Origin: Nocardioides rubriscoriae | Lineage (GTDB): Bacteria; Actinomycetota; Actinomycetes; Propionibacteriales; Nocardioidaceae | Length of the DNA stretch: 64,000 bases | NCBI RefSeq assembly: GCF_008087085.1 | Contig: NZ_VIYJ01000013.1 | Coordinates: forward strand, 1-64,000 | Direction: 5' to 3' | Shown: piece by piece, positions 21,467-32,055 of the stretch | Layout: every line of letters starts with the position of its first letter | How positions within the stretch are numbered: position 1 is the first letter of the stretch | The notes under the pieces: model-generated | Databases searched by the model: none | The model's input: the letters and a program-made list of their open reading frames with translations, nothing else | What the model was told of the DNA's origin: nothing | Translations under genes and position numbers: made by a program

Positions 21467-22986
21467 GTGCCCGATCTCAGAGAGCTCGTCGACGACCTGC
21501 ACGAGCGGCTGGCCGTCGTACGCCGGGGCGGCAGCGAGGCCGCCCGCACCAAGCACACCGACCGCGGCAAGCTGCTGGTGCGCGACCGCGTCGACCGGCT
21601 GCTCGACCCCGGCAGCCCGTTCCTCGAGCTGAGCCCGCTGGCCGCCACCGACATGTACGGCGGCGGCGTGCCCAGCGCCGGCGTCGTCACCGGGATCGGC
21701 CGCGTCCACGGGCGCGAGGTCGTCGTGGTGGCCAACGACGCGACGGTCAAGGGCGGCACCTACTACCCGATGACGGTCAAGAAGCACCTGCGTGCGCAGG
21801 CGGTCGCGGCCGACAACCACCTGCCGTGCGTCTACCTCGTCGACTCCGGCGGTGCGTTCCTGCCGCTGCAGGACGAGGTCTTCCCCGACCGCGAGCACTT
21901 CGGCCGGATCTTCTTCAACCAGGCCAACCTGTCGGCGACCGGCATCCCTCAGATCGCCTCGGTGATGGGGTCGTGCACCGCCGGCGGCGCCTACGTGCCG
22001 GCGATGAGCGACGAGACGGTCATCGTCAAGGAGCAGGGCACGATCTTCCTCGGCGGCCCGCCGCTGGTGAAGGCCGCGACCGGCGAGGTCGTCACGGCCG
22101 AGGAGCTCGGCGGCGGCGACGTCCACGCCCGCAGGTCGGGCGTGGTCGACCACCTCGCCGACGACGACGCCCACGCGCTGGCCATCGTGCGCGGCATCGT
22201 CGACACCCTCCCGCGCTCCGCACCGGCGCCGTGGGAGGTCCGCGAGCCCGAGGAGCCCGCGCTCGACCCCGCCACCCTCTACGACGTCGTGCCCGCCGAC
22301 ACCCGCACGCCGTACGACGTGCGCGAGGTGATCCGGCGCATCGTCGACGGCAGCCGCTTCCACGAGTTCAAGCACCTCTACGCCGAGACGCTGGTGACCG
22401 GCTTCGCCCACGTGTGGGGCCACCCGGTCGGCATCGTGGCCAACAACGGCATCCTCTTCAGCGAGTCGGCGCGCAAGGGCGCGCACTTCATCGAGCTGTG
22501 CAACCAGCGCGGCATCCCGCTGGTCTTCCTGCAGAACATCACCGGCTTCATGGTCGGCCGCGAGTACGAGAACGCCGGCATCGCCCGCGACGGCGCCAAG
22601 CTCGTCACCGCCGTCGCCTGCTCGGTGGTGCCCAAGTTCACCGTCGTCATCGGCGGCTCCTTCGGCGCCGGCAACTACGGCATGTGCGGGCGCGCCTACG
22701 ACCCGCGCTTCTTGTGGATGTGGCCCAACGCGCGCATCTCGGTGATGGGCGGCGAGCAGGCCGCGTCCGTGCTCGCGACCGTCGCCGGCAAGCCCGACGA
22801 CGAGGACTTCAAGGCCCCGATCCGCGAGCAGTACGAGACCCAGGGCTCGCCTTACTACGCCACCGCGCGGCTGTGGGACGACGGCGTCATCGACCCCGTC
22901 GACACCCGACGGGTGCTCGGCATGGGCCTCGCGGCCGCCGCCCACGCGCCGCTGGCCGCGCCCTCCTACGGCGTCTGGAGGATGTG

Positions 22987-22987
<1 letters not shown>
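21467..22987 (+). CDS. accD1: Methylcrotonyl-CoA carboxylase, carboxyltransferase (beta) subunit
   Basis: A 506-residue biotin-dependent carboxyltransferase that moves CO2 from carboxybiotin to 3-methylcrotonyl-CoA in leucine degradation. It has both crotonase-like halves: TVKGGTYYPMTVKKHLRAQ and CVYLVDSGGAFLPLQDEVFP in the N-half, then FLQNITGFMVGREYENAGIA and GGSFGAGNYGMCGRAYDPRF in the C-half. The 'NITGFMVG' signature is typical of methylcrotonyl-CoA rather than propionyl-CoA carboxylases. It is the first gene of a three-gene operon; its stop overlaps the next start by one base (TGATG). A TetR operator lies 8 nt before its GTG. Confidence 0.93.
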
Positions 22988-24845
<1,858 letters not shown>

Positions 24846-24849
<4 letters not shown>

Positions 24850-25778
24850 GCGCGCTGCCGATGGTCGTCCCCGAGCCGGGCCTGCCGACCGCCGTCACGA
24901 TCTACGAGGTCGGCGCCCGCGACGGCCTGCAGAACGAGAAGGCCCTCGTGCCCGTCGAGGTCAAGGAGCAGTTCGTGCGCCGCCTCCTCGCCGCCGGCCT
25001 GCCCGTCGTCGAGGCCACGTCCTTCGTCCACCCGACGTGGGTGCCCCAGCTCGCCGACGCCGCCGAGCTGATGTCGCGGCTCGGCGCCGACGGGGTCGAC
25101 CTGCCGGTGCTGGTGCCCAACGAGCGCGGCCTCGACCGGGCCCTCGAGCTCGGGCTGCGCCACGTCGCGATCTTCGGCTCGGCGACCGAGACCTTCGCGC
25201 GCAAGAACCTCAACCGCTCCTACGACGAGCAGTTCGCGATGTTCGAGCCCACCGTCGCCCGGGCGCTGGCGTCGGGGATGGACGTGCGGGCCTACGTGTC
25301 GATGTGCTTCGGCGACCCCTGGGAGGGCGCCGTGCCGCTCGACCAGGTCGTGCGCGCGGGCGTGCGCCTGCTCGAGATGGGCGCGAGCCAGCTGAGCCTC
25401 GGCGACACCATCGGGGTGGCGACCGCCGGGCACGTGACGGCGCTGGTCGCCGCCCTCGTCGACGCCGGCGTCGGGGTCGACCGGCTGGCCCTGCACTTCC
25501 ACGACACCTACGGCCAGGCGCTGAGCAACGTGCAGGCCGGCCTGCGCGCCGGCGTGACGACGTACGACGCGAGCGCGGGCGGCCTCGGCGGCTGCCCCTA
25601 CGCCGAGTCGGCCACCGGCAACCTCGCCACCGAGGACCTCGTCTGGTTACTCACCGGCCTCGGCATCGACCACGGCGTCTCGCTCGACGCGCTGGTCGCC
25701 ACCAGCACCTGGATGGCCGGCCACCTCGGCCGCCCCAGCCCCAGCGCCGTCGTCCGCGCCCTCGGCCACGGTGGTTGA
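24846..25778 (+). CDS. mvaB: Hydroxymethylglutaryl-CoA lyase
   Basis: A 310-residue HMG-CoA lyase (TIM barrel, DRE-TIM family) that splits HMG-CoA into acetoacetate and acetyl-CoA, the last step of leucine breakdown. EVGARDGLQNEKALVPVEVK holds the catalytic 'RDGLQ' segment, LHFHDTYGQALSNVQAGL holds the metal-binding HxH-type pair, and GLGGCPYAESATGN carries the active-site Cys250 loop. It overlaps the carboxylase alpha gene by GTGA. The enoyl-CoA hydratase and isovaleryl-CoA dehydrogenase steps are not encoded in this operon. The stop lies at the start of repeat B copy 1. Confidence 0.95.
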
Positions 25779-25813
25779 GGAGGTTGCGCTAGCAACCGTC
25801 ACGAAACCACACC
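25770..25813. repeat. Palindromic repeat family B copy 1; likely bidirectional terminator
   Basis: Starts GGTGGTTGAGG, contains the perfect palindrome GGTTGCGCTAGCAACC and ends GAAACCACACC. It overlaps the HMG-CoA lyase stop and lies between convergent genes, where it can terminate both. Related units occur at 26452-26500 and 38631-38750. Confidence 0.55.
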
Positions 25814-25824
25814 ACCGCAGCCGC

Positions 25825-26295
25825 CTACTCAGCCCCCGCGAACCCCTGCTGCCGCCACGCCTCGTAGGTCACGACCGCCGCCGAGTTCGACAGGTTCAAC
25901 GACCGCCGCCCACCGACCATCGGGATCCGCAACCGGTCGGTGACCCGGGGATGACCCAGCGCCTCGTCCGGCAGCCCGGTCGGCTCCGGTCCGAACAGCA
26001 GCACGTCGCCCGCCTCGAACTCGACCTCGCTGAACCACCGCGTGGCGTGGGCAGTGAAGGCGAACACCCGCGACGACACGAGCGCCTCGCTCTCCAGCGC
26101 GGCGTCGATGTCGGGGTGCACGACCACCGACGCCAGGTCGTGATAGTCCAGCCCCGCCCGCTTGAGCTTGGGCTCCGACAGGTCGAAGCCGAGCGGCTCG
26201 ACCAGGTGCAGGGTCGCCCCCGTCGCGGCCACCATCCGGATCGCGTTGCCGGTGTTGGGCGGGATGCGGGGCTCGAGGAACATCACGTGGAACAC
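25825..26295 (-). CDS. trmL: tRNA (cytidine(34)-2'-O)-methyltransferase
   Basis: A 156-residue SpoU/SPOUT methyltransferase that methylates the wobble ribose of tRNA-Leu using SAM. The N-terminus is FHVMFLEPRIPPNTGNAIRM, with ATGATLHLVEPLGFDLSE next. The trefoil-knot motifs are DVLLFGPEPTGLPDEAL (motif 2) and RIPMVGGRRSLNLSNSAAVV (motif 3, usually 'IPM....RSLNLsnsvav'). GTG 26295 is chosen because it directly precedes the conserved FHVMF. The first ~40 codons also occur as a broken duplicate at 28700-28812. Convergent with mvaB. Confidence 0.93.
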   Translation of the reverse strand: MFHVMFLEPRIPPNTGNAIRMVAATGATLHLVEPLGFDLSEPKLKRAGLDYHDLASVVVHPDIDAALESEALVSSRVFAFTAHATRWFSEVEFEAGDVLLFGPEPTGLPDEALGHPRVTDRLRIPMVGGRRSLNLSNSAAVVTYEAWRQQGFAGAE

Positions 26296-26451
26296 GGGCC
26301 CAGCCTCTCGCACGGTCCGGACTCGGCCAGGGACGGGAGACGAGCCACGTGGGTGGGCCGGTACGCCCGAACCTGCCGAGAGTCGGGTACGCACCCACAC
26401 GACGCCGGTCGAGACGTTGCCAACCCGCGTGTCCGCCTTGGCAGCGCTGGC

Positions 26452-26500
26452 TGAGGTGGTTTCGAAGCTCGGCCGCGGGCGGCCTCGCACCTCAACCAGC
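26452..26500. repeat. Palindromic repeat family B copy 2
   Basis: On the minus strand reads GGTTGAGGTGCGAGG at one end and TCGAAACCACC at the other, matching the units at 38631-38750. It lies in the 262-bp gap upstream of trmL and downstream of the secreted-protein gene. The rest of that gap (26296-26451, 26501-26557) shows nothing I recognise. Confidence 0.5.
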
Positions 26501-26557
26501 GGGGGGCCTCGAGAATCACGATCCACGTGCCGCAGCGTGCGCGGCCGCGACCGCCGC

Positions 26558-27592
26558 TCACCTCGTGGTGACGGTCTTGACCCTGAAGTCGTCGAACGTG
26601 GCGTCGGCTCCCTGCCCGAACAGGCGCTCGCTGAGCGGGATGCTGACGGCCAGCTCGGGGGCCTCGGGGTGCTGGAACGGGAACGCGTCCAGCAGGCTGA
26701 ACAGGCCGTGGCCGATCACCAGGCTGTCGATCTGGTCGCCGAGCACCTCGCCCGCGCCCAGGGACGGGTAGATGCCGGTGTAGTCCTGTCCCTGGACGTC
26801 GAGCGGCACCCCGACGTCCTCGACGTGCGCCACCGGTCGGCCGTCGAAGGAGTAGTCGGCCGTGCCGCCGTCGGCGCGGCTGTACCGGATCGTCACCTCG
26901 TGGGGTCCGGACGAGGCCGGGATCTCCCGGATGATCTGGGTGTACGCCTGGTCGAGGCCGACGTACTCGGGAGAGTCGGGGTCGGTGGTGTTGCCGGTGA
27001 CGGTGGAGGGCAGCCGCTCGATGAGCGCGAAGGCGGTGCTGCCGGAGACGAACCAGTCGAAGAGCTGGCCGGTGGAGAAGTCGATGACGTTCATGACGGC
27101 GCCGGCTTGCTGACCCTCGAGGGTCGCGGCGGCATAGGGAGCGCCGCTCAGCGTGTAGGTCCCGTGGACGACCCGGCCCGGCTCCGTGCCCGGTGTGACC
27201 GCTCGGATGGTCGAGCCGAACTCCACCGATCCCCGCGCCGGCACCGGCCAGGACTTGGTGCTGACCGCGATGTACTTCAGGTGGTCGAAGACGCTGAAGT
27301 CCGCTGCCTGCGTGAACGGGACGGCCGAGACGTGGAAGCTGTTGCCTGCGAAGGAGCGCGTGTCGTCGTTGGCCATCTCGCCCGGGCCGTAGATGGTGGC
27401 CCACTTCGCGGCGTAGTCGGCCAGGGTGTAGCCGCCCGGCTTCTGGAAGGAGTCGTAGACCTCGACGGTGGTGTGCTTGTCGGGAGGCTTGTCGGCGATG
27501 GCGTTCGTCGGTGCGGCCAGGACCGCGGCGGGGACCGCGAGCACCGCGATCGCGGCGGCGAGCAGGCGGGTGGGGCGGGTCGAGACGTTCAT
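26558..27592 (-). CDS. Secreted protein of unknown function (DUF6081-like)
   Basis: A 344-residue exported protein. A clear Sec signal peptide (RPTRLLAAAIAVLAVPAAVL, then AAPTNAIA) ends near residue 33. The mature part is beta-rich with repeated Gly, Thr and aromatic residues: VEVYDSFQKPGGYTLADYAA, AKWATIYGPGEMANDDTRSF, and HEVTIRYSRADGGTADYSFD. This looks like a lectin/concanavalin-type sandwich. I associate it with the DUF6081 group of actinobacterial exported proteins but have not verified that. No catalytic residues are evident. It forms one half of accessory block 1 between trmL and the chimeric pseudogene. Confidence 0.7.
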   Translation of the reverse strand: MNVSTRPTRLLAAAIAVLAVPAAVLAAPTNAIADKPPDKHTTVEVYDSFQKPGGYTLADYAAKWATIYGPGEMANDDTRSFAGNSFHVSAVPFTQAADFSVFDHLKYIAVSTKSWPVPARGSVEFGSTIRAVTPGTEPGRVVHGTYTLSGAPYAAATLEGQQAGAVMNVIDFSTGQLFDWFVSGSTAFALIERLPSTVTGNTTDPDSPEYVGLDQAYTQIIREIPASSGPHEVTIRYSRADGGTADYSFDGRPVAHVEDVGVPLDVQGQDYTGIYPSLGAGEVLGDQIDSLVIGHGLFSLLDAFPFQHPEAPELAVSIPLSERLFGQGADATFDDFRVKTVTTR

Positions 27593-27727
27593 GAGGTGGT
27601 CCTCCCAGGACGGTGTGAAGGCATTCGACTATTCCGAGGTGCCGCCCCACGGGCCATGACCCGTTCGGGCCACCGCCACCCGGGCCGAAAGTCCTCCCCG
27701 CCCTGCGGTCCCGGGCAGGATGAGGGG

Positions 27728-28588
27728 ATGACCGGGGTCAAGGCGTTGCTCCGCGCCGTGGCCCTCGGCGCGCTCGCCACGAGTCTGTGGGGCTGCGCCG
27801 TCCCGGCGACCAGCCAGCCCGCACCGCCCCCGGTCGACGGCCCCCGGCGTCCCGGATCGGCCCTCGACGTCCTGGGCGCCCTGACGGTCCGGGGGCGGGG
27901 CCCCATGACCGGGTACTCCCGCGAGGCGTTCGGCCCCGCCTGGCTCGACGCCAACCGCAACGGCTGCGACGAGCGCAACGACACCCTGACCCGAGACCTG
28001 CAGGACCTGACCGAGAAGAACTGCCGGGTGCTCACCGGCACCCTGCTCGATCCCTACACCGCACAGCAGATCCCCTACGTCTACGGCGACGGCACGCTGG
28101 TCGACGTCGACCACGTCGTGTCGCTCGGCAACGCCTGGGCCAGCGGCGCCGCGAGCTGGCCGATCCGTCGTCGCGCCGCCCTCGCCACGGACCCGATGAA
28201 CCTGCTGGCCGTCGATGCCTCCGCCAACCGGCAGAAGGGCGACGGGGACGCCGCGACCTGGCTGCCACCGAACAAGGCGTACCGCTGCGCCTACGTCGCC
28301 AGGCAGGTCGCGGTGAAGGCAAAGTTCGACCTGTCGGTCACCTCGGCGGAGAAGGAGGCGATCACCCGGGTGCTGCGCGGCTGCCCGGACCAGCCGCTCC
28401 CCGCGGACTCGGGGGCTGCGCTGGAGGTGAGCAACAACATCACCGAGCCGCCGGAGACTGACCCGACGCCGGGCGCGTACGCCGACTGCGACGCTGCTCG
28501 CGCAGCCGGCGCAGCACCCCTTCGCCGCGGCGACCCGGGCTACAGCGCGAGTCTCGACGGGGACGGTGACGGGTCAGCCTGCGAGTAG
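27728..28588 (+). CDS. Secreted lipoprotein HNH nuclease with Excalibur domain
   Basis: A 286-residue exported nuclease. The signal peptide ends in a lipobox (ATSLWGCAV), so it is probably anchored to the outer face of the membrane. The GmrSD C-terminal-type (DUF1524) HNH region is DVDHVVSLGNAWASGAASWP, then DPMNLLAVDASANRQKGDGD and AATWLPPN, holding the catalytic His and the Asn/His metal ligands. The last ~35 residues are an Excalibur calcium-binding motif (ADCDAARAAGAAPLRRGDPG, then SLDGDGDGSACE). Such proteins degrade extracellular DNA for nutrients or competition. Divergent from the secreted DUF6081-like gene. Confidence 0.88.
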   Translation: MTGVKALLRAVALGALATSLWGCAVPATSQPAPPPVDGPRRPGSALDVLGALTVRGRGPMTGYSREAFGPAWLDANRNGCDERNDTLTRDLQDLTEKNCRVLTGTLLDPYTAQQIPYVYGDGTLVDVDHVVSLGNAWASGAASWPIRRRAALATDPMNLLAVDASANRQKGDGDAATWLPPNKAYRCAYVARQVAVKAKFDLSVTSAEKEAITRVLRGCPDQPLPADSGAALEVSNNITEPPETDPTPGAYADCDAARAAGAAPLRRGDPGYSASLDGDGDGSACE

Positions 28589-28633
28589 ACCCCCTCGCAA
28601 CCGGCCTGCGGGTGCTGTCGGTCGCGGCCGGCG

Positions 28634-28812
28634 TCAGACCGTCCGGGCCCAGACGGCGTACAGCGGGTCGCGGCCCCAGCGGTGCTGGGCTGCGACAGGT
28701 CGAACCCCAACGGCTCGACCAGGTGCAGGGTCGCCCCCGTTGCCGCCACCCCCCGGATCGCGTTTGCGGTGTTGGGCGGGATGCGGGGCTCGAGGAACAT
28801 CACGTGGAACAC
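28634..28812 (-). pseudogene. Chimeric pseudogene: trmL head joined to methyltransferase tail
   Basis: The minus strand begins with the trmL start (GTG 28812; FHVMFLEPRIPPNTANAIRG, then LHLVEPLGFDLSQ), then switches near 28690 to the last 16 codons of the methyltransferase gene at 31202 (RWGRDPLYAVWARTV, stop TGA 28636-28634) in another frame. The two pieces match their parents closely by eye: about 125 bp with 26174-26300 and about 68 bp with 31182-31250. Neither product can be functional. The order (tail of the right-hand gene, then head of the left-hand gene) is what a tandem duplication junction produces. Confidence 0.75.
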
Positions 28813-29176
28813 GCCCGCAGCATCTTGCGCCGTCCGGCGGTCGCCTTGTCAGCATCGGTGGACCGGGTTAGCGTGCTGAGTCCGAGGCCGTGACGACGCT
28901 CACAGCCGAAGAGCAGGAAGCCGAGGCCCCGTCCCTGACGGACCTCGAGAGAGAATGTGTTCGTCTTGCAGATCGGGATGCTACGACGCACGATCGCCGA
29001 CCCTGTCGGTGTTGTCCTGCCTGTCCTCGTCGGGCCGGGTCGGTTGATCCCGTCCGAGCCTCGTCGGGGTGCACCTCGAGCACGTCTGCCTGGCGCGGTC
29101 TCACGCGGCCAAGACGGCCGGTGATCCTCGACCCCTCCCTGTTCGCGCACCCCCAACCGCAAGGGAAAGGACTGTC
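28813..29176. other. 364-bp gap with no recognisable gene
   Basis: Homology to the trmL upstream region continues weakly to about 28836. Beyond it I see no convincing gene. A possible sigma-A promoter, TTGTCA (28846-28851), 17 bp, TAGCGT (28869-28874), points toward the formaldehyde dehydrogenase gene. Short open frames here lack protein-like composition. Confidence 0.3.
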
Positions 29177-30388
29177 ATGTCTGGAAATCGTGTCGTCGTC
29201 TACAAGGGGCCTGGCGAGGTCGAGGTCGAGTCGATCGACTACCCCAAGCTCGAACTCCCCCAGGACGTGGTGAACGGGCTCGGTCTGAAGAAGAACGCGC
29301 CGCACGCGGCGATCCTCAAGCTGGTCACCACCAACATCTGCGGCAGCGACCAGCACATGGTGCGAGGCCGGACCACAGCACCGGTCGGGCAGACCCTGGG
29401 CCACGAGATCACTGGCGAGGTCGTCGAGGTCGGTGACGACGTCCTGTTCGTCAAGGAGGGCGACATCTGCTCGGTCCCGTTCAACATCGCCTGCGGCCGG
29501 TGCCGGATGTGCAACGAGGGCAAGACCGGCATCTGCCTCAACGTCAACCCGGCCCGGGCAGGCGCGGCCTACGGCTACGTCGACATGGGCGGCTGGATCG
29601 GCGGCCAGGCGGAGTACGTCATGGTGCCGTTCGCCGACTTCAACCTCCTGAAGTTCCCCGACCGGGACCAGGCGCTCGAGAAGATCCTCGACCTCACGAT
29701 GCTCTCCGACATCTTCCCCACCGGCTACCACGGTGCGGCCACGGCCGGCGTCACCAGCGGCTCCACGGTGTACGTCGCCGGGGCCGGCCCGGTGGGTCTC
29801 GCCGCGGCGTACTCCGCCCAGCTCCTGGGGGCAGCGGCGGTGATCGTGGGCGACATGAACCCGGACCGGTTGCGCCAGGCCGAGAGCTTCGGGTGCGAGA
29901 CCGTCGACCTGAGCTCGGGCAACGACCTGGTCGACATGATCGAGCAGATCCTCGGCGAGCCCGAGGTGGACGCCGCCGTCGACGCCGTCGGGTTCGAGGC
30001 CCGCGGGCACGGAGCCGACGCCGACGAGGCCCCGGCGACGGTGCTCAACGACATCATGTCGATCTCGCGCGCCGGAGCGTCACTGGGCATCCCGGGTCTC
30101 TACGTCACCGGCGACCCGGGCGGCATCGACGACAACGCCAAGGTCGGCCAGATCGGGGTACGCCTCGGACTCGGCTGGGCCAAGTCGCACTCGTTCACGA
30201 CGGGTCAGTGTCCGGTCAAGAAGTACAACCGGCAGCTGATGAACATGATCCTCAATGACAAGGCCCACATCGCCAAGGCCGTCAACGCCACGACGATCAG
30301 CCTCGACGAGGCAGCAGACGCCTACCAGCAGTTCGACAAGGGTGTCGCCATGAAGTACGTGATCGACCCGCACGGGATGGTTGCCTAG
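29177..30388 (+). CDS. fdhA: Glutathione-independent formaldehyde dehydrogenase (zinc alcohol dehydrogenase family)
   Basis: A 403-residue zinc-dependent dehydrogenase of the Pseudomonas putida FdhA (PFDH) type, which oxidises formaldehyde with tightly bound NAD and no thiol cofactor. TTNICGSDQHMVRGRTTAPV carries the catalytic-zinc cysteine, GHEITGEVVEVGDDV the catalytic His/Glu, and CGRCRMCNEGKTGIC the structural-zinc cysteines. The Rossmann loop is VAGAGPVGLAAAYSAQLLGA. The length matches the ~400-residue family, longer than ordinary alcohol dehydrogenases. ATG 29177 follows AAAGGA at good spacing. It lies in accessory block 2 between the duplicated fragments and probably detoxifies formaldehyde. 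Confidence 0.93.
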   Translation: MSGNRVVVYKGPGEVEVESIDYPKLELPQDVVNGLGLKKNAPHAAILKLVTTNICGSDQHMVRGRTTAPVGQTLGHEITGEVVEVGDDVLFVKEGDICSVPFNIACGRCRMCNEGKTGICLNVNPARAGAAYGYVDMGGWIGGQAEYVMVPFADFNLLKFPDRDQALEKILDLTMLSDIFPTGYHGAATAGVTSGSTVYVAGAGPVGLAAAYSAQLLGAAAVIVGDMNPDRLRQAESFGCETVDLSSGNDLVDMIEQILGEPEVDAAVDAVGFEARGHGADADEAPATVLNDIMSISRAGASLGIPGLYVTGDPGGIDDNAKVGQIGVRLGLGWAKSHSFTTGQCPVKKYNRQLMNMILNDKAHIAKAVNATTISLDEAADAYQQFDKGVAMKYVIDPHGMVA

Positions 30389-30458
30389 CCACGGGCCGGG
30401 TGCGGATGGGTCGTCGCTCAGCGCGACGACCTGTCCGCTCCCGGGTGGTGTGTGCGCC

Positions 30459-30522
30459 CTATCGCTGCGAATCGGCGCAGCAGACCAGCGCCGTCTGCCG
30501 ATAGTCAGCATTTCGTGCTGAC
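30459..30522. terminator. Two hairpins after fdhA
   Basis: CTATCG (30459-30464) pairs with CGATAG (30499-30504) around an inner CGGCGC/GCGCCG stem, and a second perfect hairpin GTCAGCA-N5-TGCTGAC follows at 30504-30522. The first could terminate fdhA. The second could be an operator for the next gene, which starts at 30601. No U-run is visible. Confidence 0.4.
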
Positions 30523-30600
30523 GTGGTGGCGGGCCTACGCAGCGCCCCCCACATTCACCGTTCGTCGGACAGCCGCCCAGCCTCGCCGTACCTTCACGCC

Positions 30601-30987
30601 ATGACCCCTCTCAAGGACTTCCCCGGCACCCTCATCGCCGTCTTTACGCTGTTCATCGCCCGCGCCAAGTGGATCGCGGAGACGAACCGGCAGCTCGGTG
30701 CTGGCGGCGCTGGCTTCATGTTTGCCTGGTTCTTCTCACCGTTCGCCAACTACGGCGTAGTGGATCGCATGAACAACGCCCTTGCCGCTGCTGGGTCTGG
30801 CCACCGCGAGTCGCCCATCCTCTGCTTCCTGCTCAACGGCTGGCCGTTCTTCGGTGCCAAGAAGCGGATGAAGCGCGGCACACACGCCCTCAACAACGCG
30901 TGGGCGGTGCGTCAGCAGGCTGCTGGAGTGGCCAACCATGCGCCCTACATGCCGTCGACGCCGGAGACCCCGCCCGCGACCGTCTGA
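30601..30987 (+). CDS. Hypothetical protein with one or two hydrophobic segments (128 aa)
   Basis: A 128-residue protein with a hydrophobic stretch near the N-terminus (LIAVFTLFIARAKWIAE) and a second one, AGGAGFMFAWFFSPFANYGV. A shorter aromatic segment, SPILCFLLNGWPFFGAKKRM, follows with basic residues after it. It is probably membrane-associated. The base composition is less GC-rich than its surroundings, with many A/T-ending codons, which suggests acquisition. No domain is recognised. ATG 30601 starts the hydrophobic region cleanly. The 214-bp gap between it and the methyltransferase gene holds nothing I recognise beyond short duplicated sequence. Confidence 0.55.
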   Translation: MTPLKDFPGTLIAVFTLFIARAKWIAETNRQLGAGGAGFMFAWFFSPFANYGVVDRMNNALAAAGSGHRESPILCFLLNGWPFFGAKKRMKRGTHALNNAWAVRQQAAGVANHAPYMPSTPETPPATV

Positions 30988-31201
30988 TCGATTGGCGCCT
31001 CGCCCCGTGGTTGCTTCGACCGCGGGGCGGGACGCGGCGTCTCATGCGGGTCCCGCGCTACTCCGCCGCGTATGCGCTTTGATGCCCGTGGCGGCCAGAT
31101 CAGCCGCAGAGGGCTTCGAGCATGTGGTCGAGCTCGTCGTCTGGGACTGACCGTGCGAGTAGGCGCCGCCAGCGGACGGTTGCTGTCGTTCGCGGCCGGT
31201 G

Positions 31202-31822
31202 TCAGACCGTCCGGGCCCAGGCGGCGTACAACGGGTCGCTGCCCCACCGACGCCGGGTGCGCAGGGCGGTCGTCACGCCTGCGAAGCCGGCGCGCTCCAG
31301 GTACTCCCGCACGATCGCGACGCGCCCGTCCTCGTCGGCGGCCAGCCACCCACGGATCGCCTTGGTCGGGAAGCACCGGTTGCTGAAGGTGAGCACCACG
31401 ACGCCACCGGGGCGCAGCGCGCGCGCCGCCTCGCGCAGCACCTCGACGGGGTGGATGAGGTAGTCGATCGACACGCAGCACGTCACCGCGTCGAACGACG
31501 CCGCGTCGAACGGCAGGAGCGGGTCGACGTTGAGGTCGTGCACGACGACCTGGTCGGCGAGGGGGTTGGCCTGCAGCTCGACGGCGTTCATGCCCAGCGC
31601 GACGAGGCCGCCGCTCGGCTTCCTGGACAGGTGCGAGACCCACGACGACATCAGGTCCAGGACGCGACCGTCCGGCACGCCCAGCTCGTCGTACAGCTCG
31701 GTGACCGCCGCGATCGCGCCGTCGTCGATGTGGGTGACCAGCCGCGTCGGGACGTAGAACACGGCGTCGTCGGAGGGGTCCTGCCGGTCGAAGAAACCTG
31801 GGGGCCAGCCGTCGTCGGTCAT
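31202..31822 (-). CDS. SAM-dependent methyltransferase (class I)
   Basis: A 206-residue class I methyltransferase. GRVLDLMSSWVSHLSRKPSG is a motif I variant in which the usual glycine-rich loop is replaced by 'DLMSSWVSHL', as in the actinobacterial/cyanobacterial group of plant-like methyltransferases. ALGMNAVELQANPLADQVVV is motif II, FDAASFDAVTCCVSIDYLIH motif III/IV, and ALRPGGVVVLTFSNRCFPTK the post-motif region. Its target is unknown. ATG 31822 precedes the GWPPGFFDRQDPSDDAVFY start. Its last ~22 codons are duplicated in the chimeric pseudogene at 28634. Divergent from tRNA-Gly. Confidence 0.88.
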   Translation of the reverse strand: MTDDGWPPGFFDRQDPSDDAVFYVPTRLVTHIDDGAIAAVTELYDELGVPDGRVLDLMSSWVSHLSRKPSGGLVALGMNAVELQANPLADQVVVHDLNVDPLLPFDAASFDAVTCCVSIDYLIHPVEVLREAARALRPGGVVVLTFSNRCFPTKAIRGWLAADEDGRVAIVREYLERAGFAGVTTALRTRRRWGSDPLYAAWARTV

Positions 31823-31936
31823 GCCTGCATCCTGCCCAAGGCAACAAGCGCCGCGGTCCGCTCGCGCCACCCCGCTGCGCGGGTTCGTCCTCGGTGGGCC
31901 ATAGTGAGGGCGCCGGGCTCGACAGAGGCTGGCTTC

Positions 31937-32010
31937 GCGGACGTGGTGTAGTTGCAGCACGCTTCCCTTCCAGGGAAGGGGTCGAGGTTCAAATCCTCGC
32001 GTCCGCTCCA
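31937..32010 (+). tRNA. tRNA-Gly (anticodon UCC), CCA encoded
   Basis: A 74-nt cloverleaf: acceptor stem GCGGACG/CGTCCGC, a short GTG/CAC D stem, anticodon stem CTTCC/GGAAG with loop CTTCCAG (anticodon TCC), and T stem CGAGG/CCTCG with loop TTCAAAT. A discriminator T and an encoded CCA complete the 3' end. It decodes GGA and GGG glycine codons. It lies between the methyltransferase and MmcQ/YjbR genes; tRNA genes are common integration targets, but no attachment-site repeat was seen downstream. Confidence 0.95.
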
Positions 32011-32055
32011 CCTCGTTCGACGGACCCGTCACGCGCACAGCCGTACGGTGAACCT

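Noticed and set aside
21826..22986. Apparent N-terminal extension of the biotin carboxylase frame through the carboxyltransferase gene
   Set aside because: The frame is open by chance. The true start at ATG 22987 overlaps the upstream stop and matches the family N-terminus LLIANRGEIALRV.
28890..29273. 127-codon open frame overlapping the fdhA start
   Set aside because: No ribosome site, Ser/Arg-rich low-complexity C-terminus, and it would run into fdhA, which has a good site and motifs.
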